DNA of 37,993 nucleotides from NCBI GenBank assembly GCA_022821725.1, contig JAJEDB010000099.1, forward strand, positions 1-37,993, read 5' to 3'. A program made the translations under genes and the position numbers. The notes under the pieces were generated by a model. The model was not told the DNA's origin and ran no database searches. It worked only from the letters and a program-made list of their open reading frames with translations. The DNA is from Candidatus Poribacteria bacterium (GTDB taxonomy: Bacteria; Poribacteria; WGA-4E; WGA-3G). Of this stretch, positions 33,240-37,993 are shown in pieces (within the stretch, counting starts at the first letter, position 1; the number at the start of each line of letters is the position of its first letter).

Positions 33240-36200
33240 TCAATTCCGTGCCTCAGGCGTAACTGTCAGTGTTACCTGTTCTCCATCTCGAATAACAACA
33301 ACTTCAACGGGCACCCCAATTTTCACAGCATCAAGGGCGTACGTATAATCGTAAATGTTCGCGATCTGCTGCCCTCCAAATTCGATAATAACATCGCCAC
33401 CCTTTAACCCGGCTTTATCGGCGGGACCCCCAGCGCGAACCCCAGAGAGTTTGACCCCCGTGCCTTCCGTCGTATAATCAGGAATCGTGCCGAGGTATGC
33501 CCGCAGCGTATCCCGACTCCCGCCTTCTGATTGGCTCCGTTCCACTTGAACGTATGCCGGACGTTCAGGGGTATGAATGACATCTAAAACAATACCGTGT
33601 GCTAATTGAGAGATCCGTTCCAGTCCCTCATAATTGAGGGTCTCTATATCATCTGTTGGACGGTTATAATCTTCGTGTCCACCCGTGAAGAAGTTGAGCA
33701 CCGGCACCTCCTTCGGGTAGAAGGCAGTTACATCTGTTGGCAGATACGGATCGGTTTGTAAAGTTAGATTGAAACCGATCGGAACATTCCGCTTTTCAAT
33801 GAGTTGCGTCCACACAGAGGACGATCCGACACCTTGTAAGATGAGTTTGTTGTCCCGGAGTCGTCCGACCATATCGAAATTGACGTATGCCACCACTTTG
33901 TCTAAAGGAACAACGGGATCGTTGACGAAGTGGGTGGACCCGATGAGTCCGAGTTCCTCGCCCGACCAGAGTGCGAAGATAACGCCTCTGTTAAATTTTT
34001 CGGGATGTGCTTGCGCGGCTTCACTGAGGGTCGCCGCCAATTCTAAAACGACAGCCGTGCCGGAGGCGTTGTCATCTGCGCCGTTGTGAATCTGTCCCGC
34101 TTCGTCCTTTCCCGCAAGGGAGCCGATTTCACCGTAACCGATATGATCATAGTGCGCACCGACAACGACGTACTCGGTGTCGTCTGTTAGGTGCGTGGGT
34201 GGGAGCAAAGCCACCACATTTTTGTCCGTTTTCTTAACCTTCTCAACAGAAACGACAATTTTGACTTTGACATCGGGCAACGGAAATTGTCCAAGGAAGT
34301 GCGGATTCTCCACATCGAGTCCCGATTGAACATCTTTTAGGTTTTTACCCGAAGGCGTGAGGAGCGCGTTTGCGACAGTATCACTTATAGATGCAGCGAC
34401 GATCCCAGAATCAGCAAGACTGCTATCGAAGTCAAGCGGAATCAATTTGCCTGCATTTGGAGAATTCGGACCCGCAACAACGAGAAATGCTTTCGCGCCG
34501 CGTTCCCGGGCTTGCATCGCCTTGTATCGGAGTCCGGCATACCGATTCAGTTCCTGGCGGCGTTCCGGGTCAACCGATTCGGGAACATAGCGGAGCGCAA
34601 CGACGATTTTGTCCTTCACGTCTAACCCCGCGTAAGCGTCATACCCTTCACCGAACTCGCCGGGAACGGTTAACCCGTATCCAGCAAACACGACTTCGCC
34701 TTCAACGACACCGTTACGGGAGAAAGAGAGCGGCTGAAAGTCCTGTTCCACGCTGAATGCTAATGCCTGTTCGGCACCATGCACCTGACGTGTGATAGAG
34801 AACCGGTTTTCCTCAGATATAATCCGCCTACCCGCGGTAAATTCAAAGGTTTGCCCAAATCCTCGTAAGGAGCTGGTTTCATCACCAACAGGCGTGAGAC
34901 CCAGTTCTTCAAAGTGGATAGCGATATGCTCGGCTGCACGTTTCGCGCCGTCTGAACCCGTCATTCTACCTTCAAGCGCATCGTCGGCAAGAAATTCAAT
35001 ATGTTGACGGATACCCGTTTTTTTAGAAGGTTTCGGATCGGAAACCGTTTGGACGGAAGGCACAAATGGATTGCGATGCCTCGGTGCCGACGTAACCGCA
35101 TTCAGGGCAGCTGCGTGGTTCCAGTCGGCAAGATAAAGTTGCGAAACCTCTTGACTGTTCCGATTCGAGGTCCAACACAAACGACTGCCATCCGGTGAAA
35201 ACACAGGTAACCCGTCAAACCCATCGGTTGTGGTTACCCGGACGGGTTCATGTCTACCTCTCCCATCCACGAGATATAGTTCAAAATTGGAGAATCCAAG
35301 CTTATTGGACGCAAAGATAACATAAGCACCACTCGGATGAAAGTAGGGTGCCCAAGACATGCTATCGAAATCGGTGAGTCGCCGCACGCCTGAGCCATCT
35401 ATCCGCATTGTGTAGATGTCCGCTTGACTGCCATCCGGTGTAAAGTGTCGCCAGACGATATGCTCTCCATCGGGTGTGAAGAAGGGACCCCCATCGTAGC
35501 CGGGAGAATCCGTCAATTGAACTTGATTGGATCCATCGGCGTTCATGATATAAATTTCGCCGAAATAGGCGGGATCCACCTCCAGCTGCTTCAGGTCCTT
35601 TGGCGAGAGTTGACTCCTCGGATATGCGTTCCGCAGCGAGCAGAAAACGATATATTTACCATCAGGCGAATATGAGGCTTCAGCATCATAGCCGGGTGCG
35701 TCTGTCAGTTGTTTGAGATTACTGCCATCTCGGTGTGCCGAGAAGATGTCCATCGTCTCATCGTAATCCCAACTGTAGCGGCGTTCTTGCCCCGATGCCC
35801 GGAATTTCAGTTCCTCTTCCTGTTTCGCCTCTGCAAAAGCATCGTGGTGGGTCGACGCGTAAAGCACTTCATCCGTCCCTGGACGGAAAAACGCACAAGT
35901 CGTCTTCCCTACACCCGTTGAGACGCGATGCGTATCGCCTGTTAGCAAGTCTAAAAGGTAGATTTGATAGAACGGATTATCCGATTCCCGTTCAGTCTGG
36001 AAGATGAGCGCGTTGCCGTCTTCGGAGAAATATCCCTCGCCGGCACGTTTTCCATCATAAGTGAGTTGTCGGACATTGCTGAGAAATTGGGACTCGTCCT
36101 CTGTGTTATCCGATGGAGTCTGCTGAGCCACGACATCACCCGTTAGAAAAACAGCAAAGAATATTGCCCACAGAAACCCCATCGCTTTGATGTAACACAT
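33240..36200 (-). CDS. Exported PD40 propeller - M28 metallopeptidase - PDZ fusion
   Basis: The 986-residue protein starts with a signal peptide ('MGFLWAIFFAVFLTGDVVAQ' region). Next come TolB-like PD40 repeats (about 40-390: 'ASYSPDGKYIVFCSLR', 'PFFTPDGEHIVWRHF', 'PVFSPDGSRLCWTSN'). A PA-like insert and an M28 aminopeptidase domain follow, with metal and catalytic residues in 'GAHYDHIG' (about 680), 'GADDNASG', 'SGEELGLIGS', 'NFDMVGR' and 'GGHEDYNRPTDD'. A C-terminal PDZ domain covers about 900-980 ('GGPADKAGLKGGDVIIEFGG'). M28 enzymes release amino acids from peptides in the periplasm or outside. ATG 36200 follows GGGAGG. It is 30 bp behind the isomerase gene, probably the same operon. Confidence 0.88.
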   Translation of the reverse strand: MCYIKAMGFLWAIFFAVFLTGDVVAQQTPSDNTEDESQFLSNVRQLTYDGKRAGEGYFSEDGNALIFQTERESDNPFYQIYLLDLLTGDTHRVSTGVGKTTCAFFRPGTDEVLYASTHHDAFAEAKQEEELKFRASGQERRYSWDYDETMDIFSAHRDGSNLKQLTDAPGYDAEASYSPDGKYIVFCSLRNAYPRSQLSPKDLKQLEVDPAYFGEIYIMNADGSNQVQLTDSPGYDGGPFFTPDGEHIVWRHFTPDGSQADIYTMRIDGSGVRRLTDFDSMSWAPYFHPSGAYVIFASNKLGFSNFELYLVDGRGRHEPVRVTTTDGFDGLPVFSPDGSRLCWTSNRNSQEVSQLYLADWNHAAALNAVTSAPRHRNPFVPSVQTVSDPKPSKKTGIRQHIEFLADDALEGRMTGSDGAKRAAEHIAIHFEELGLTPVGDETSSLRGFGQTFEFTAGRRIISEENRFSITRQVHGAEQALAFSVEQDFQPLSFSRNGVVEGEVVFAGYGLTVPGEFGEGYDAYAGLDVKDKIVVALRYVPESVDPERRQELNRYAGLRYKAMQARERGAKAFLVVAGPNSPNAGKLIPLDFDSSLADSGIVAASISDTVANALLTPSGKNLKDVQSGLDVENPHFLGQFPLPDVKVKIVVSVEKVKKTDKNVVALLPPTHLTDDTEYVVVGAHYDHIGYGEIGSLAGKDEAGQIHNGADDNASGTAVVLELAATLSEAAQAHPEKFNRGVIFALWSGEELGLIGSTHFVNDPVVPLDKVVAYVNFDMVGRLRDNKLILQGVGSSSVWTQLIEKRNVPIGFNLTLQTDPYLPTDVTAFYPKEVPVLNFFTGGHEDYNRPTDDIETLNYEGLERISQLAHGIVLDVIHTPERPAYVQVERSQSEGGSRDTLRAYLGTIPDYTTEGTGVKLSGVRAGGPADKAGLKGGDVIIEFGGQQIANIYDYTYALDAVKIGVPVEVVVIRDGEQVTLTVTPEARN

Positions 36201-36230
36201 CTCAAATCCTCCCACTTTCGGTGTAATTTT

Positions 36231-37082
36231 CTATAGATATTGCGCTGCCTTCTCTTTCAGAAACGCCAGTCCATCTATCGCGAGACTCTCCGCACTCGGT
36301 GCGATATCGCGCCAAATACACGTCGCAGCAGCAATTTCCTTCACCGCCGGCGTAAACGATTCAATCACGAGCCATTTGTCGTAGTTCACCGCAGCGAGTG
36401 CCCCGAAGACCCCGTCCCAATCTACAAGTCCCGTGCCTGGTGTCCCACGATCGTTTTCACAGCAATGAACGTGATGTAAAAAATCGCCCGTCGCAATAAT
36501 CGCATCCGCCTGATTTTTTTCCTCAATATTCATATGGAAGGTATCCAGATGCACCTTGAAATATGGACTATCCACGGCTTCACACAGTTTAACAGCATCT
36601 GCAGCGATATTGATGAAATAGGTTTCAAACCGGTTGAGCGGTTCACTGGCGAGCGTAACACCACATTTTCCAGCGAATTCGCAAACATCTTGCAAACCTT
36701 CAACACACCATTCCCACTCCTGTTCGTTTCTACCGCGTCCGACGAGTGTGCCGACAGCACTATACATCGGTCCAACGAGCGTATCTGCCCCCAATTCGGC
36801 AACAATTTCACAACACCGCTTCAGATAGGCTCTTCCGTTTTCACGAATCGTCGGGTCTTCGTCGATCGGATTCCTGTCGCCTGCCATGATATTACACCCG
36901 ATGGGATCTAAACCAGTATCCTTCAGCAATCCCTGCGTATACGGGATATCCACAGTATCCGGATCAAAGATAGGCATTTCGACACCATCGAACCCCATTT
37001 CAGCAACTTTAGGGATGAGGTCTGCGGTTTCTCTATCAAACTTATCTGCCCAGAGTAATAAATTTACACCAAACTTTGGCAT
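36231..37082 (-). CDS. Ketose 3-epimerase-like sugar isomerase (tagatose/psicose 3-epimerase family)
   Basis: The 283-residue TIM barrel has the Mn-binding quartet of D-tagatose/D-psicose 3-epimerases: E153 ('PLNRFETYF'), D180 ('VHLDTFHMNIEE'), H206 ('HHVHCCENDRGTPGTG') and E241 ('LVIESF'). 'GFDGVEMPIFD' near residue 30 and 'ELGADTLVGPMYSAVG' are also typical. It would interconvert ketohexoses at C3, or related keto-sugars. ATG 37082 has AAGGAG upstream. It lies between the small membrane protein gene (33 bp) and the M28 peptidase gene (30 bp) in one apparent operon. Confidence 0.85.
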   Translation of the reverse strand: MPKFGVNLLLWADKFDRETADLIPKVAEMGFDGVEMPIFDPDTVDIPYTQGLLKDTGLDPIGCNIMAGDRNPIDEDPTIRENGRAYLKRCCEIVAELGADTLVGPMYSAVGTLVGRGRNEQEWEWCVEGLQDVCEFAGKCGVTLASEPLNRFETYFINIAADAVKLCEAVDSPYFKVHLDTFHMNIEEKNQADAIIATGDFLHHVHCCENDRGTPGTGLVDWDGVFGALAAVNYDKWLVIESFTPAVKEIAAATCIWRDIAPSAESLAIDGLAFLKEKAAQYL

Positions 37083-37115
37083 TCTATATTTTTCTCCTTA
37101 CGATATGGGTTAATA

Positions 37116-37562
37116 CTATTTTGAAGTTCCTTGTGGCGGGCCTGGAGGCGGCTCCGTGAATTTCTCACCACGTGCCTCAGCTTCCATTCTCCGAGCGTTC
37201 CACGCCGCGATTTCTTGATAAACCGCTGCTTTACCGCGTGCTTCACCGCGTGCTTCACCGCGTGCTTCACTTTCGGCTTTTATCTCTTTCTCTCTTTTAA
37301 GAGAGTCTCTCAAACGTTGGAACATAACGTCGATTCCCTCCTCAATAAATGTCAATGTTGTCGCTGCTGACATAATTTTCGGAAAATTGTCAGCAATCGT
37401 ATAGAGTGCCTCTAAAAAACCTTTGTTCTTCAATAAAATTTCATGTAGGAATACTGTTGCGAGAGAAGCCATCGCGAAAATCGCGAAAGCCACCATGGCA
37501 CCTTCAGTATCTCGGACAGTGAACATTGGTGCCTGTTTGTCTTTGTTGTTTTCCATGGACAT
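37116..37562 (-). CDS. Small membrane protein with EARG repeats, unknown function
   Basis: The 148-residue protein has a likely transmembrane helix 'MVAFAIFAMASLATVFLHEI' (about 23-42), a helical region 'LTFIEEGIDVMFQRLRDSLK', then 'EARGEARGEARG' encoded by three exact 12-bp repeats, and a Pro-rich end 'EPPPGPPQG'. I do not recognise the family. ATG 37562 follows AGAGGTGG; an in-frame ATG at 37556 is also possible. It is the first gene after a consensus-like promoter (37582-37610), followed by the isomerase and peptidase genes. Confidence 0.65.
   Translation of the reverse strand: MSMENNKDKQAPMFTVRDTEGAMVAFAIFAMASLATVFLHEILLKNKGFLEALYTIADNFPKIMSAATTLTFIEEGIDVMFQRLRDSLKREKEIKAESEARGEARGEARGKAAVYQEIAAWNARRMEAEARGEKFTEPPPGPPQGTSK
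37234..37269. repeat. Three tandem 12-bp repeats coding EARG
   Basis: CCGCGTGCTTCA occurs three times in a row (37234, 37246, 37258), in frame within the 37562 gene. Slippage would change copy number without frameshift. Confidence 0.85.
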
Positions 37563-37581
37563 GCCACCTCTCTACACTTTA

Positions 37582-37610
37582 AGCATACCCAATTTTTGAG
37601 ATTTTGTCAA
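37582..37610 (-). promoter_or_regulatory. Promoter of the membrane protein-isomerase-peptidase operon
   Basis: On the minus strand TTGACA (37605-37610), a 17-nt spacer and TATGCT (37582-37587). Confidence 0.72.
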
Positions 37611-37736
37611 GTGCATTTGGGGGCAGAAAAACAAAAAACTTGACTTTTTCCGCACTGTCAGATACCATAGTCCGTCAAGTAGGCAGCCATCCTAAAGTTC
37701 GACAAACCCCGCGTCTACTGCTCCATTTTATGGTGG

Positions 37737-37854
37737 ATCCTAAAAATAAATGGGCATCTTTGTAGCATAGGCTGTTAGCCTGTGCCAGCGCGAGACGCAA
37801 CCTCACAATTTATCCTATGATACGAGTGTCCAAGTAATTACCGGATCTACCATA
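37737..37854 (+). repeat. Dispersed ~118-bp repeat, copy 3
   Basis: It begins ATCCTAAAAATAAATGGGCA and ends ATCTACCATA, with the intact central stem GCATAGGCT-GTT-AGCCTGTGC. It lies just upstream of the ribosome binding site of the 37869 gene. Confidence 0.85.
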
Positions 37855-37868
37855 GTAAGGAAACCGAT

Positions 37869-37993
37869 ATGACAGAAGAAACACAAACCTATCTTACCCT
37901 TGGCACCGAAAGCGAAGAAACAGATAACGGATTCTACGACGCACTCAATTACATCCGCGAAAATGCAAATACCCAATACGGAAAAGGCAGACT
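37869..37993 (+). CDS. Unrecognised protein, N-terminal part (cut by window end)
   Basis: ATG 37869 follows AAGGA with 7-nt spacing. The 41 visible codons start 'MTEETQTYLTLGTESEETDN' and continue 'GFYDALNYIREN'. There is no stop before the window end. The fragment is hydrophilic and has no signal peptide. Too little is present to name a family. Confidence 0.6.
   Translation, partial: MTEETQTYLTLGTESEETDNGFYDALNYIRENANTQYGKGR

Larger units (their letters stand above)
37563..37868. other. Divergent intergenic region of 306 bp
   Basis: It contains the minus-strand promoter at 37582-37610, an inverted CTTGAC/GTCAAG pair (about 37638-37680), repeat copy 3 (37737-37854) and AAGGA (37857-37861) as ribosome binding site for the last gene. 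Confidence 0.6.

Noticed and set aside
37234..37269. CRISPR-like short repeats
   Set aside because: The three 12-bp units are contiguous without spacers and lie in a coding frame.

Overview
The window is about 38 kb of a bacterial chromosome with intermediate GC content and compact coding. It has no rRNA, tRNA or CRISPR array that I can see. The mix suggests a marine or sponge-associated lineage such as Candidatus Poribacteria: secreted LamG-like proteins with a short 'WGxLKxRRD' tail, TPR and PD40 propeller proteins, xylose-isomerase-like TIM barrels, a creatininase-family hydrolase, an HpcH/HpaI aldolase, cyanobacterial-type PD-(D/E)XK proteins, and many short palindromic intergenic repeats. 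That assignment is inference; no phylogenetic marker was tested.

Layout. 1-140: 5' end of an IS630-type transposase gene. 617-4139 (+): an oligogalacturonate-lyase-like propeller, a glycerol-1-phosphate-dehydrogenase-like enzyme and an M19 dipeptidase. 4110-7858 (-): GT9 glycosyltransferase, ThiI, RNase HIII and a flavin reductase. 8061-10091 (+): two LamG-like secreted proteins, each with its own promoter and terminator, forming a duplicated transcription unit. 10146-13303 (+): TPR protein, TIM-barrel sugar isomerase and glucosamine-6-phosphate deaminase. 13492-16561: a sigma-54 activator with a degenerate receiver, a membrane protein and an acidic unknown protein. 16600-23175 (-): pyrimidine operon pyrR-pyrC-carA-carB behind a PyrR attenuator. 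23185-25686 (-): two paralogous PD-(D/E)XK-like proteins, an orphan CopG-type antitoxin and a possible VOC-fold protein. 26061-27744: HpcH/HpaI aldolase and creatininase family. 27836-31238 (-): a type II restriction-modification pair followed by an overlapping APH-type kinase gene. 31256-33152: a lipoprotein with a DUF62-C-like domain and a secreted endonuclease/exonuclease/phosphatase lipoprotein. 33240-37562 (-): a small membrane protein, a tagatose-3-epimerase-like isomerase and a PD40-M28-PDZ peptidase in one apparent operon. The last gene (37869, +) runs off the window.

How the genes work together. The pyr genes encode the first and third steps of de novo pyrimidine synthesis plus their own RNA-binding regulator; pyrB is absent from the cluster. 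Several enzymes (the two isomerases, the deaminase, the dehydrogenase, the aldolase and the propeller lyase) point to a carbohydrate-scavenging life style. The restriction-modification cassette, the PD-(D/E)XK pair, the transposase and a MITE mark the more mobile segments.

The most unusual layer is non-coding. A three-copy ~118-bp repeat lies at 309, 13297 and 37737. Short leader repeats end exactly at start codons: a short form 'CCGCAAGG..AATTAAAAA' and a long form whose stem shows two compensatory changes between its two copies. A G/C-rich palindrome sits in frame inside two unrelated genes. Repeats also supply the stop codons of several genes.
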